Shown piece by piece: positions 1-6,981 of a stretch of 10,193 bases of DNA. Under the pieces are notes generated by a model. It was given only the letters and a program-made list of their open reading frames with translations. It had not been told where the DNA came from and did not search any database. Within the stretch, counting starts at the first letter, position 1; each line of letters opens with the position of its first letter. A program made the position numbers and the translations under genes. The stretch spans positions 1-10,193 of the forward strand of contig JAQGMD010000173.1 in assembly GCA_028292565.1 (NCBI GenBank), written 5' to 3'. This DNA is from Burkholderia sp. (lineage in GTDB: Bacteria; Pseudomonadota; Gammaproteobacteria; Burkholderiales; Burkholderiaceae).

Positions 1-605
1 TGGTCGACGCAGCCAGGAACCTGGAGCAGCCACAAACAAACACCTTAAGTCTCGAGCTCCTCTGCACAAACCGCGATCTTCCGTCCCAATTGCCGTTTGG
101 ACTGGCGGACGGAGACTTGTCCGTGGAGGGCGGAACGGTCGCGAAGACGATCCGCTTTCTGCGAAAACCGACGCAGAGCTACCGGTTCCCGCGTGGCAAA
201 GGCGCACAATGGAGACTGATTTCACATCTGGCGCTGAACCATCTCTCGCTGGCGGACCAGGGAATCGATGCGCTCAAAGAAATCCTGACTCTTTACGACA
301 TTACCCGGTCCATAGCGAACAGCAAGCAGATCAGCGGCATCGTATCGATCGAAAATCGTGCCGTGATGGCGCGCATCGCGGGAAACCCTTTTCCGACTTT
401 TGCGCGCGGCCTGGAAATCCGCATCGTAATCGACGAAACCCATTACGCGGGAATCGGATTGTTCATGTTTGCCCAGATCCTGGATCGCTTTTTCGGGCTC
501 TACGTACACACCAACAGCTTTACGCAGCTTGTGATTGTATCGAATCAGTCAGGACAGGAGTTGATCAAATGCCCGGCACGAAACGGCGAATCCATCCTGG
601 CCTGA
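1..605 (+). CDS. tssF: TssF, type VI secretion baseplate protein (C-terminal part only)
   Basis: The gene enters from the left edge; its reading frame starts at base 3 and runs without a stop for 200 codons to a TGA at 603-605. TssF (ImpG/VasA) proteins are usually about 600 residues, so roughly the last third is visible. The family signature near the start of the visible part is 'LPFGLADGDLSVEGG', followed by a region with 'WRLISHLALNHLSL' and 'IVSIENRAVMARI', which is typical of the TssF C-terminal domain. In known T6SS machines TssF forms the baseplate wedge with TssG and TssE in the cytoplasm and docks on the membrane complex through TssK. The 3' end overlaps the start of tssG by 37 bases, which suggests translational coupling and matches the tight partnership of the two proteins. 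I see no frameshift or damage in the visible part. Family assignment is very secure; the start lies outside the window. Confidence 0.95.
   Translation, partial: VDAARNLEQPQTNTLSLELLCTNRDLPSQLPFGLADGDLSVEGGTVAKTIRFLRKPTQSYRFPRGKGAQWRLISHLALNHLSLADQGIDALKEILTLYDITRSIANSKQISGIVSIENRAVMARIAGNPFPTFARGLEIRIVIDETHYAGIGLFMFAQILDRFFGLYVHTNSFTQLVIVSNQSGQELIKCPARNGESILA
556..560 (+). promoter_or_regulatory. Ribosome binding site that fixes the tssG start
   Basis: An AGGAG motif lies 8 bases before the ATG at 569, inside the end of tssF. The open frame of tssG extends further upstream to 209, but that stretch translates tssF sequence in another frame and has no family resemblance. This Shine-Dalgarno site therefore decides in favour of 569 as the true start. 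Confidence 0.75.
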
Positions 606-1672
606 TTGAGCGTCTCAGGGACGAACCGTACCGCTTCGAGTTTTTTCAGGCGGTCCGGTTGCTGTTGGCCCAGCATAGAAAGCATTCGAGCGCGGAGGAC
701 CTCGATCCGCTGGGGCAGGTGATCAGGTTTCGCAGCTCCATCTCGCTAGGCTTCCCGCCGAGCGAAATTGAGTCCGCTGATTTCGAGTGGCCCGATGAGA
801 AAGAACCTTGCATTGAAAGTGCACCTGCCTCCGGTTCGGACCAGCGGCCAATGGTTTTCCGGAAGGTTACGCTGACGCCTTCGTTCATGGGCCTCACCGG
901 GCCGATGGGCGTGTTGCCGCGGCATTACACGCAGCATGTCGCCGAACGGGAAACCTATCATCGCGATACCGCGACCCGTGCATTTCTCGATATTTTTAAT
1001 ACCCGGGCAATCGCTTTGTTCTATCAGAGCTGGCTCAAGTACAGGTTGCATCTGCAGTATGAATCAGATCAGAAAAACCGCTTCCTGCCTATGGTGCTCG
1101 GTCTGGCCGGATTGGGACTCACCGGAACGCGTGAGCGCCTGCAGGATGCGGGAGGTATCGGCGACGAGTCGCTGGCGTACTACGTCGCGGCGCTGGGACA
1201 GCGCCCGCAATCGATACAGTGGTTTTCGCGCGTGGTCTCCGATTATTTTGGCGTGACCTGCAGCGTCGGGCAGTTTGTCGGCCAGTGGTTTGAACTGCCT
1301 GATCATGAGTTGTCCAGGCTCGGTATGGCCAACTGTGGGTTGGGAACTACCGCTCTTTGCGGCGGAAGGGTGTGGGACCGACAGACGAAGGTTCGCTTGA
1401 CTATAGGGCCTATGCGTCAGGCGCAGTTCGACGACTTTCTGCCGAATGGGACTGCCGCCAAGAGCCTGAAGCATTTTTTCCGCCTCATGGTCGGCGCCAC
1501 TTTTGACTGTGAGGTATGCCTGATTCTCGACAAACGAGATGTCGTGCCCGCCCGCCTCAATACGCAACTCGGCAATACGCGTCTCGGATGGAACGGCTGG
1601 GTCATGTCCGGTGACAGCGTGTCCGAGGCCCGCGATGCGCGTTACCTGATCAAAGCCGGCGATTCCGATTAG
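569..1672 (+). CDS. tssG: TssG, type VI secretion baseplate protein
   Basis: This 367-residue protein is of normal TssG (ImpH/VasB) length. Recognisable features are the N-terminal 'FEFFQAVRLL' (residues 24-32), 'IRFRSSISLGFPPSEI' (about 52-67), the family hallmark 'MGLTGPMGVLPRHYTQ' (about 107-122), and the C-terminal 'LGNTRLGWNGWVMSGD' shortly before the end. TssG is a cytoplasmic baseplate-wedge subunit that binds two TssF copies and connects to TssE and TssK; it has no catalytic residues. The ATG at 569 is chosen because it has an AGGAG 8 bases upstream and because the family similarity begins there. It overlaps tssF by 37 bases and is followed after 39 bases by tssH, consistent with one operon. 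The sequence appears intact. Confidence 0.94.
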   Translation: MPGTKRRIHPGLIERLRDEPYRFEFFQAVRLLLAQHRKHSSAEDLDPLGQVIRFRSSISLGFPPSEIESADFEWPDEKEPCIESAPASGSDQRPMVFRKVTLTPSFMGLTGPMGVLPRHYTQHVAERETYHRDTATRAFLDIFNTRAIALFYQSWLKYRLHLQYESDQKNRFLPMVLGLAGLGLTGTRERLQDAGGIGDESLAYYVAALGQRPQSIQWFSRVVSDYFGVTCSVGQFVGQWFELPDHELSRLGMANCGLGTTALCGGRVWDRQTKVRLTIGPMRQAQFDDFLPNGTAAKSLKHFFRLMVGATFDCEVCLILDKRDVVPARLNTQLGNTRLGWNGWVMSGDSVSEARDARYLIKAGDSD

Positions 1673-1711
1673 TCCCTCCTTACTCCAACACTTAACCGTC
1701 AATAACTCACC

Positions 1712-4435
1712 ATGACTGCAAATTTGAAAGTCCTCATCGGCAAGCTCAATGCGACGTGTAGAAAAGCGGCGGAGCAAGCCGTCAATTTTTGTGTCTCGCG
1801 CGGTCATTATGAAGTCGACCTTGAACACCTGTTCCTCGCGCTGCTGGACAACACAAGGAGTGACTTTGCGCTACTGGCCAAGCGTTACGACATTAGCGCG
1901 GACGCGCTGGAAAAAGACCTGGAGAGAGAGATCGCCAATTTCAAGGGCGGCAATACGCGCACGCCGGTTTTTTCCGTGCACTTGCCCAAATTGTTCGAGC
2001 ACGCCTGGCTATTGGCTTCGCTTGACAGCCAGTCCACCCGCATCCGTAGCGGGCACTTAGTGCTGGCGCTGTTGACCGAGCCGGAGTTGTCGCAGATGGC
2101 CTATCGCGGATCGAAGCAGTTCGTTAAATTTTCAGCGGATGAACTGAAGCATAGGCTACTTGAGATCACGGCCGATTTTCCCGAAAGCGTGGAGTCGGTA
2201 CGGTCGGCTGGTACGACGGAAACTTGCGACGCATCCGGAAACCCGGATGAACCGGCAGAAAAGCCCGCGGGGCATTTGAAGACGCCGGCGTTGGATCAGT
2301 TCACGAATTGCCTGACTCAACGCGCGCGCGAAGAGAAGATTGACCCGGTAATCGGGCGCGACGCCGAAATTCGCCAGATGATAGACATCCTTATGAGACG
2401 GCGACAGAACAATCCGATACTCACAGGCGAAGCCGGCGTGGGAAAAACTGCGGTGGTGGAAGGGCTGGCGCAGCGTATTGTCGACAAAGATGTGCCGCCG
2501 CCTCTGCAAGGTGTCGAGCTGCATGTGCTCGACCTCGGCTTGTTGCAGGCGGGGGCGAGCGTAAAAGGGGAGTTTGAAAATCGCCTGCGGAATGTGATCG
2601 ACGAGGTAAAGCGGAGTCCGCACCCGATCATTCTCTTTATCGACGAAGCACACACCATGATCGGCGCCGGAGGGCAGGCTGGCCAGAATGATGCCGCCAA
2701 TCTGTTGAAGCCGGCGCTGGCGCGGGGCGAATTGCGGACCATCGCCGCAACAACCTGGAGTGAATACAAAAAGTATTTCGAAAAGGATGCGGCGCTGGCA
2801 CGTCGCTTCCAGGTGGTCAAGGTGGAGGAGCCTTCGGAATCTGTGGCTTGCTCGATGCTGCGCGGCATGGCAGGCAAGATGGAGGATCACTTCAATGTGC
2901 GCGTACTGGAAGACGCCATTGTTGATGCGGTTCGTCTGTCTGCGCGCTATATCAGCGGACGCCAGCTGCCGGACAAGGCAATCAGTGTTCTCGACACGGC
3001 TTGTGCCCGAGTAGCACTGGGCCAAGCGGCCACTCCGGCAGCGATAGAAGACGCACGTCGGCTCGATGCCGCATTGTCGGAGGAAATAGCTGCGCTCCAA
3101 AGGGAGTCAACCACCGGGGGCATGCATGCGGCGCGCCTGGAAGAATTGCGCGCGAAGCGCGAGGTAAACCGAACGCTCTTGAAATCTTGCGAAGAGCGGT
3201 GGGAGAAAGAAAAGGTGCTGGTCCGCCAGATCAGGGATTTGCGCTTTCACCTCGAGAACACCGATGCGTCGGAGGCGGAGTCCGCCGGGGGGCCGTCCGG
3301 AAGAACACCGGCGAATAAAAGCAAACGCAATAATCCAGATTCAGTAGAACTGAAAAAACTAATGTCCCTCCAGGAAGAATTGAAGCAACTGCAGGGAGAG
3401 TCGCCATTGGTGCCGGTATGCGTCGACGCCCAAACCGTGGGTGAAATCGTCTCTGCCTGGACCGGAATCCCGCTCGGTAAAATGGTCAAGGACGAGATCA
3501 AGACGATCCTCAACCTGAAGCCGCTACTCGCAGAGCGCGTTATCGGGCAGCCACATGCGCTTGAGCAGATTGCGCAGTGCGTACGCACGGCGCGCGCCAA
3601 CATCGAAGATCCCAACAAGCCGAAAGGCGTCTTCCTGTTCGTCGGTCCTTCCGGCGTCGGCAAAACCGAAACCGCATTGGCGCTCGCCGAAACCTTGTAT
3701 GGGGGTGAGCGTAACCTGATTACTATCAATATGTCTGAATACCAGGAGGCCCATACCGTGTCCGGACTGAAAGGTTCACCTCCGGGCTATGTTGGCTATG
3801 GAGAGGGCGGGGTGCTGACCGAGGCGGTGCGCAGGAGGCCGTACAGCGTGGTCTTGCTCGATGAAATTGAAAAGGCGCATCCCGATGTGCTCGAGCTGTT
3901 TTTCCAGGTGTTCGACAAGGGCGTTCTGGACGACGCCGAGGGGCGCGAGGTCGATTTCAGGAATGCCGTCATTATCCTCACATCGAACGTCGCGACACAA
4001 ACCATCATGCAGGCTTGCCTCAACAAGACTGCAGAGGAGTTGCCCGACGCAGAGGCCTTGAACGAGTCGATCCGCCCGCAGCTCTATAAGGCATTCAAGC
4101 CGGCATTCCTCGGACGGATGAAGGTGATTCCTTATTACCCCCTGCCTGACGAGATCCTGGTCGAAATCATACGCCTCAAGTTGAATCGCATCAGGCGCCG
4201 GATCGAGGCGAACCACAAAGCCGATTTTTCCTTCAGCGACGAAGTGGTGGAATCCGTGCTGGCGCGCTGCACCGAAGTCGATTCCGGCGCGCGTAATGTC
4301 GACCATATCCTGAATGGCACGATGTTGCCGGAGATTGCGGAAACCGTGCTGGCGCGGATGGCAGAAGGAAAGCCGATTAAGAAAGTGCGGGTCACTGTGA
4401 CCAAAGGCAGTGCACTGAGTTACAAGATCCACTGA
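1712..4435 (+). CDS. tssH: TssH (ClpV), AAA+ ATPase of the type VI secretion system
   Basis: The protein is 907 residues, close to known ClpV proteins. Order of domains: an N-terminal Clp repeat domain (about 1-155), where ClpV binds the TssC sheath subunit; AAA+ module 1 with Walker A 'GEAGVGKT' (239-246), pore loop 'AGASVKGEFENR' (about 280-291) and Walker B 'ILFIDE' (307-312); a helical, charged middle domain (about 440-565) with a hydrophilic linker at 518-545; and AAA+ module 2 with Walker A 'GPSGVGKT' (645-652), pore loop 'GSPPGYVGYGEGG' (about 688-700), Walker B 'VVLLDE' (713-718), sensor-1 Asn759 and sensor-2 'GAR' (859-861). All expected ATPase residues are present, so it should be active. 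ClpV unfolds and recycles the contracted TssB/TssC sheath in the cytoplasm. The pore-loop wording and the neighbours separate it from the chaperone ClpB. No clear Shine-Dalgarno sequence precedes the ATG, so translation may be weak or coupled to tssG. Confidence 0.96.
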   Translation: MTANLKVLIGKLNATCRKAAEQAVNFCVSRGHYEVDLEHLFLALLDNTRSDFALLAKRYDISADALEKDLEREIANFKGGNTRTPVFSVHLPKLFEHAWLLASLDSQSTRIRSGHLVLALLTEPELSQMAYRGSKQFVKFSADELKHRLLEITADFPESVESVRSAGTTETCDASGNPDEPAEKPAGHLKTPALDQFTNCLTQRAREEKIDPVIGRDAEIRQMIDILMRRRQNNPILTGEAGVGKTAVVEGLAQRIVDKDVPPPLQGVELHVLDLGLLQAGASVKGEFENRLRNVIDEVKRSPHPIILFIDEAHTMIGAGGQAGQNDAANLLKPALARGELRTIAATTWSEYKKYFEKDAALARRFQVVKVEEPSESVACSMLRGMAGKMEDHFNVRVLEDAIVDAVRLSARYISGRQLPDKAISVLDTACARVALGQAATPAAIEDARRLDAALSEEIAALQRESTTGGMHAARLEELRAKREVNRTLLKSCEERWEKEKVLVRQIRDLRFHLENTDASEAESAGGPSGRTPANKSKRNNPDSVELKKLMSLQEELKQLQGESPLVPVCVDAQTVGEIVSAWTGIPLGKMVKDEIKTILNLKPLLAERVIGQPHALEQIAQCVRTARANIEDPNKPKGVFLFVGPSGVGKTETALALAETLYGGERNLITINMSEYQEAHTVSGLKGSPPGYVGYGEGGVLTEAVRRRPYSVVLLDEIEKAHPDVLELFFQVFDKGVLDDAEGREVDFRNAVIILTSNVATQTIMQACLNKTAEELPDAEALNESIRPQLYKAFKPAFLGRMKVIPYYPLPDEILVEIIRLKLNRIRRRIEANHKADFSFSDEVVESVLARCTEVDSGARNVDHILNGTMLPEIAETVLARMAEGKPIKKVRVTVTKGSALSYKIH

Positions 4436-4449
4436 TAGCGGGAGTGAGC

Positions 4450-5523
4450 ATGGATTCGAAATGGGAAGGTATCCTGGAGCCGGTTTCCGAAGCGGCGCCG
4501 TGTGGCGAGGATATGTCATTCTCGCCGGAGTTCGATCTGATCCGGGAGGCCCGGCGTGAAGACGATCCAACCATCGACTATGGCGAATGGCAAGCTGCGC
4601 TCAAGCACGCAGACTGGCCGAAGCTGATCGCTTCCTGCACGGAGTTGCTGCAGAACCGAAGCAAGGATTTGCGCCTATCGGCCTGGCTGACCGAAGGACT
4701 GGTCAAGACCTCTGGCTTGAGCGGCCTGGGCGACGGTATTGAAATTACCGCGCAGCTGCTTGATCGCTTCGGCCCTGACATCCACCCACAGGCGGACGAT
4801 GGTGACCAGGAGCAGCGTATCGGCAGCTTGTCATGGCTAGTGGTCCGCATCGCCCAACTGGTGCGCCAGATTCCGATTACCCGTTCGAAGTCAGGAAGCT
4901 TCAGCCTGAACGACTATGAGTCGGCGCGCATGTTGCGGACGCAGATCGATCGCAATCCCGATGCGACGTCGGACCTGGAGAACAGGGTTACGCTCGACAA
5001 ATTTACCAATGCGGTCGCGAAAACTGACAAGACGCTCTACAAACAATGGATGTGCGACATGGAGGGCGCCCGCTCCGCAATAAATCACTTAATGCATGCC
5101 TCTGACGCGTTGTTCGGGTTGGATGGGCCGTCCTTTGGCCCACTGAGCGAAAGCCTGGATGCGGTGCATCTGCGGCTGGAGTCGATCTGCAGGGAGCGCG
5201 GCATACTCTCGGCGCCGGAAACTGGCAGGCAAAGCGACCCGCAGTCCCCAAGCCCGGACAATGGCGCGCTGGATGCGCCGATGCGGTCCGAGGGGCCGAT
5301 CGCTAACCGCACTCAGGCGCTCGACCTGTTGCGGCAGGTAGCCACTTTCTTCCGCAACACTGAGCCGCATAGCCCCGTCGCTTACCTTGCGGACAAGGCG
5401 GCGTATTGGGGAGCGATGCCGCTGCACGCATGGCTCCGGAGTGTTGTGAAAGATACCGGTACGCTCGCCCATATCGAGGAATTACTCGGGGTCGAGCCGG
5501 CAAAGGATAGTGCGGAAGAGTAG
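4450..5523 (+). CDS. tssA: TssA, type VI secretion assembly protein (ImpA N-terminal domain)
   Basis: This 357-residue cytoplasmic protein begins 14 bases after the tssH stop. Residues about 8-140 form the ImpA_N domain shared by TssA proteins, including 'APCGEDMSFSPEFDLI', 'DWPKLIASCTELL', 'KDLRLSAWLTEGL' and 'RIGSLSWLVVRI'. A Pro/Ser-rich linker follows (about 253-285). The C-terminal domain carries 'NRTQALDLLRQVATFFR' and 'EPHSPVAYLADKAAYWG' (about 287-321), characteristic of a widespread TssA class. TssA proteins form ring-like oligomers that prime baseplate assembly and/or accompany growth of the TssB/TssC tail; which of these roles applies depends on the C-terminal type and I do not assign it here. 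The ATG at 4450 follows GGGAG at 4440-4444 by 5 bases. An in-frame GTG at 4444 is possible but overlaps that site. It is the last T6SS gene on this side. Confidence 0.93.
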   Translation: MDSKWEGILEPVSEAAPCGEDMSFSPEFDLIREARREDDPTIDYGEWQAALKHADWPKLIASCTELLQNRSKDLRLSAWLTEGLVKTSGLSGLGDGIEITAQLLDRFGPDIHPQADDGDQEQRIGSLSWLVVRIAQLVRQIPITRSKSGSFSLNDYESARMLRTQIDRNPDATSDLENRVTLDKFTNAVAKTDKTLYKQWMCDMEGARSAINHLMHASDALFGLDGPSFGPLSESLDAVHLRLESICRERGILSAPETGRQSDPQSPSPDNGALDAPMRSEGPIANRTQALDLLRQVATFFRNTEPHSPVAYLADKAAYWGAMPLHAWLRSVVKDTGTLAHIEELLGVEPAKDSAEE

Positions 5524-5550
5524 GTTCGGTCGGTACTGACAGCGAAATGC

Positions 5551-6252
5551 TCAATCCTTCGTCGGCAAGATGACGAAAAGATTTTTACCTGTTCGCTCGA
5601 TATGCTGACGCAGCAGGTCACAGGCCAGCTCCTTGTCGCGCGCGATCGCAGCGTCCAGGATGGCCTTATGCTCGGCCGGCACATCGCGATCGTGAGCATT
5701 GGTAGCCAGGAAAAGCCGGCGGTAACGGTCGCTGAGATCGTGCAGCGTATTGCAGAACTGGAGTAGCAGGGGCATGCCGCTGGCGGAAAACAAGGTGATG
5801 TGGAATGTACGATGAGCCTGGTCCCAGCCGTCGAACTGGACGCCCTTGCTGGCGCTTTCTTCCATACGCTTGAGGCGGTGATAGGACGCCACGAGCGCAT
5901 CTTCCCAGCGGTCGTCTCCATTTTCGATCGATTTGGCAAACGCCATCACCTCAAGATTGGCCCTCAGCGCCGTGACCTCCTGGAGATTTTCAGCCGAGAC
6001 CGGGGCTACGCGGTAGCCTTTCTGGTCCAGCATCACGACTAATCCTTCGGCACCTAGCCTCGATAATGCTTCGCGTAGCGGACTGAGACTGACCTCGTAT
6101 TGATCGCGCAAATTATCGAGCTTTAGCTTTGTTCCTGGTGGCAGCCTGCCTTCAAGAATATCGGAGCGAATTCTGGCCGCTACCGTGCTGGCGAGCGTGC
6201 CAATTGCGCTCGTCGTTGAGGAGGAATCGAGCGGAGGGTGGGTAATAGTCAT
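5551..6252 (-). CDS. GntR-family transcriptional regulator, FCD subfamily (CsiR-like)
   Basis: The 233-residue protein has a winged helix-turn-helix at about 23-86, with the GntR signature 'ILEGRLPPGTKLK' and 'LREALSRLGAEGLV' and a wing ending 'KGYRVAPVS'. The rest (about 90-225) is the all-helical FCD ligand-binding domain. Candidate metal ligands are His151 (in 'HRTFH'), His195 (in 'PAEHKAI') and His217 (in 'LLRQHIERTG'). The position usually occupied by Asp in FCD proteins is His147. That 'H..FH' pattern together with 'LLQFCNTLHDLSDRYRRL' resembles the CsiR/GlaR branch, which senses small dicarboxylates in known members. FCD regulators commonly repress a neighbouring catabolic operon and release DNA on binding a carboxylate. 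It is divergent from the gene at 6497, so control of that set is likely. It converges on tssA with a 27-base gap and no obvious terminator between them. The start has no strong ribosome binding site; the true ligand is unknown. Confidence 0.9.
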   Translation of the reverse strand: MTITHPPLDSSSTTSAIGTLASTVAARIRSDILEGRLPPGTKLKLDNLRDQYEVSLSPLREALSRLGAEGLVVMLDQKGYRVAPVSAENLQEVTALRANLEVMAFAKSIENGDDRWEDALVASYHRLKRMEESASKGVQFDGWDQAHRTFHITLFSASGMPLLLQFCNTLHDLSDRYRRLFLATNAHDRDVPAEHKAILDAAIARDKELACDLLRQHIERTGKNLFVILPTKD

Positions 6253-6376
6253 CTGAGTGCCAGCGTAGGGAGGGTCTTACATGGACGTTTCCCGGGATTT
6301 TCACATCCTTTCTGCCTGTTCGCTTGCGAGCAATTTGATTGATCCCTGTTTTTCGATAAAAAATATAAATTATCTA

Positions 6377-6390
6377 AAAAATCGATTTTT
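6377..6390. repeat. Perfect 14-base palindrome, candidate operator
   Basis: AAAAATCGATTTTT reads identically on both strands and sits in the AT-rich part of the divergent intergenic region, just after the candidate -10 element TATAAA. A dimeric regulator such as the GntR protein next door would bind a symmetric site of about this size. It does not match the TNGTNNNACNA-like pattern I recall for many FCD regulators, so the link is inference. A-tract symmetry can also arise by chance in AT-rich DNA. Confidence 0.4.
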
Positions 6391-6420
6391 CTTTAAATTT
6401 CCGTAACCTTTAATTCAACA

Positions 6421-6453
6421 AGAGTCTTCACCGCAAGTTAAAGCGAAGACTTT
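6421..6453 (+). repeat. Inverted repeat with 9-base arms upstream of the CMD-like gene
   Basis: The arms are AGAGTCTTC (6421-6429) and GAAGACTTT (6445-6453), separated by 15 bases. They pair over 9 positions with one G-T wobble; the inner 7 are perfect. It lies 43 bases before the start codon at 6497. It could be a regulator binding site or a stem-loop in the 5' untranslated leader. It lacks a following T-run, so it is not a typical intrinsic terminator. Confidence 0.4.
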
Positions 6454-6496
6454 GGTACCGGGTTCAAATAAACCAAAAACCATAAACGGAGATCCC

Positions 6497-6952
6497 ATGC
6501 TTCCAGCGCGTATAGACAAAGAGATAGTCAGCCGGACGATAGGCGAGTATGCCGACACCCGGCAAACCGAAGCGCAGCGCGGCGCCATTTATCAGGAATT
6601 GCTGGGATTCGTGCCGCCGCGCATCGAAGCGCGGCTCGCCGTTACCGGCGCGCTCGATCCTGAGCTGCTGGAAATGCAGGAGCGTATGCGTGAGCATGCG
6701 ATGTATCCGAAGTGCTTTGAGGTCAAGACATCGCAGCTCATGCTGTTCGGGATGCTTCTGATGGATAGCAGCGATGCGGCTGTCCTGCACGGCATCGCCG
6801 CACGGCGCGCCGGGGCAAGCTGGGAAGAAATGCAGGCGGTGATTAGTCTGTGTTTTCTGTTCCGTGGCCTGTCGGCTGCGAATAGGGGCGCTGAGCTGCT
6901 TGCCAATATCGCCAAGCGCGAAGAGGCCGAGAAGTCTGCAAAAAACGCATAA
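6497..6952 (+). CDS. Carboxymuconolactone decarboxylase (CMD)/AhpD-like protein without the cysteine pair
   Basis: The 151-residue, mostly helical protein shows the CMD-family pattern in its second half: 'LDPELLEMQ' (53-61), 'EVKTSQLMLFGMLL' (75-88), then 'LHGIAARRAGASWEEMQAVISL' (97-118), which matches the usual His, Ala, 'G-A-S/T-x-E-E-x' arrangement. AhpD proteins have a redox C-x-x-C placed 7 and 4 residues before that His; here the equivalent positions are Ser91 and Ala94, so a peroxidase or disulfide-reductase role is unlikely. True gamma-carboxymuconolactone decarboxylases and many uncharacterised relatives also lack the cysteines, so a decarboxylase or another lyase/isomerase role is possible but unproven. 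The ATG at 6497 is preferred, with GGAG 5 bases upstream; the open frame extends to a TTG at 6452, but that extension overlaps the inverted repeat and has no ribosome site. It is followed after 29 bases by the dehydrogenase gene, so the two are probably co-transcribed. Confidence 0.75.
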   Translation: MLPARIDKEIVSRTIGEYADTRQTEAQRGAIYQELLGFVPPRIEARLAVTGALDPELLEMQERMREHAMYPKCFEVKTSQLMLFGMLLMDSSDAAVLHGIAARRAGASWEEMQAVISLCFLFRGLSAANRGAELLANIAKREEAEKSAKNA

Positions 6953-6981
6953 CTAAAAAAAGCCGGAGACTGGAGTAACAC

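Larger units (their letters stand above)
6253..6496. promoter_or_regulatory. Divergent intergenic control region between the GntR regulator and the catabolic genes
   Basis: This 244-base stretch has no gene. Its middle (about 6349-6420) is much richer in A and T than the surrounding coding DNA, as expected for promoters and operators. A weak + strand promoter candidate is TTGATC at 6339-6344 with TATAAA at 6364-6369; the 19-base spacing is long, so I give it low weight. Two inverted repeats are listed separately. A GGAG at 6488-6491, 5 bases before the ATG at 6497, serves the first + strand gene. Divergent placement suggests the regulator controls both its own promoter and the + strand set from here. 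Confidence 0.6.

Noticed and set aside
518..545. Possible unusual insertion in ClpV (hydrophilic linker at protein residues 518-545, about bases 3263-3346)
   Set aside because: The middle domain of ClpV varies in length, and the total of 907 residues is normal for the family, so this is not remarkable. The coordinates given here are residue numbers.
209..568. N-terminal extension of the tssG frame
   Set aside because: This part is tssF read in another frame. TssG similarity and the AGGAG site support the start at 569.
1064..1828. Open frame of 254 codons on the - strand
   Set aside because: It lies opposite tssG and the start of tssH, whose identities are certain. The translation has no family features; long antisense frames are common in GC-rich genes.
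2156..3100. Open frame of 314 codons on the - strand inside tssH
   Set aside because: Antisense to the first AAA+ module of ClpV. Composition rich in Cys, His and Arg with no domain signature; treated as a shadow frame.
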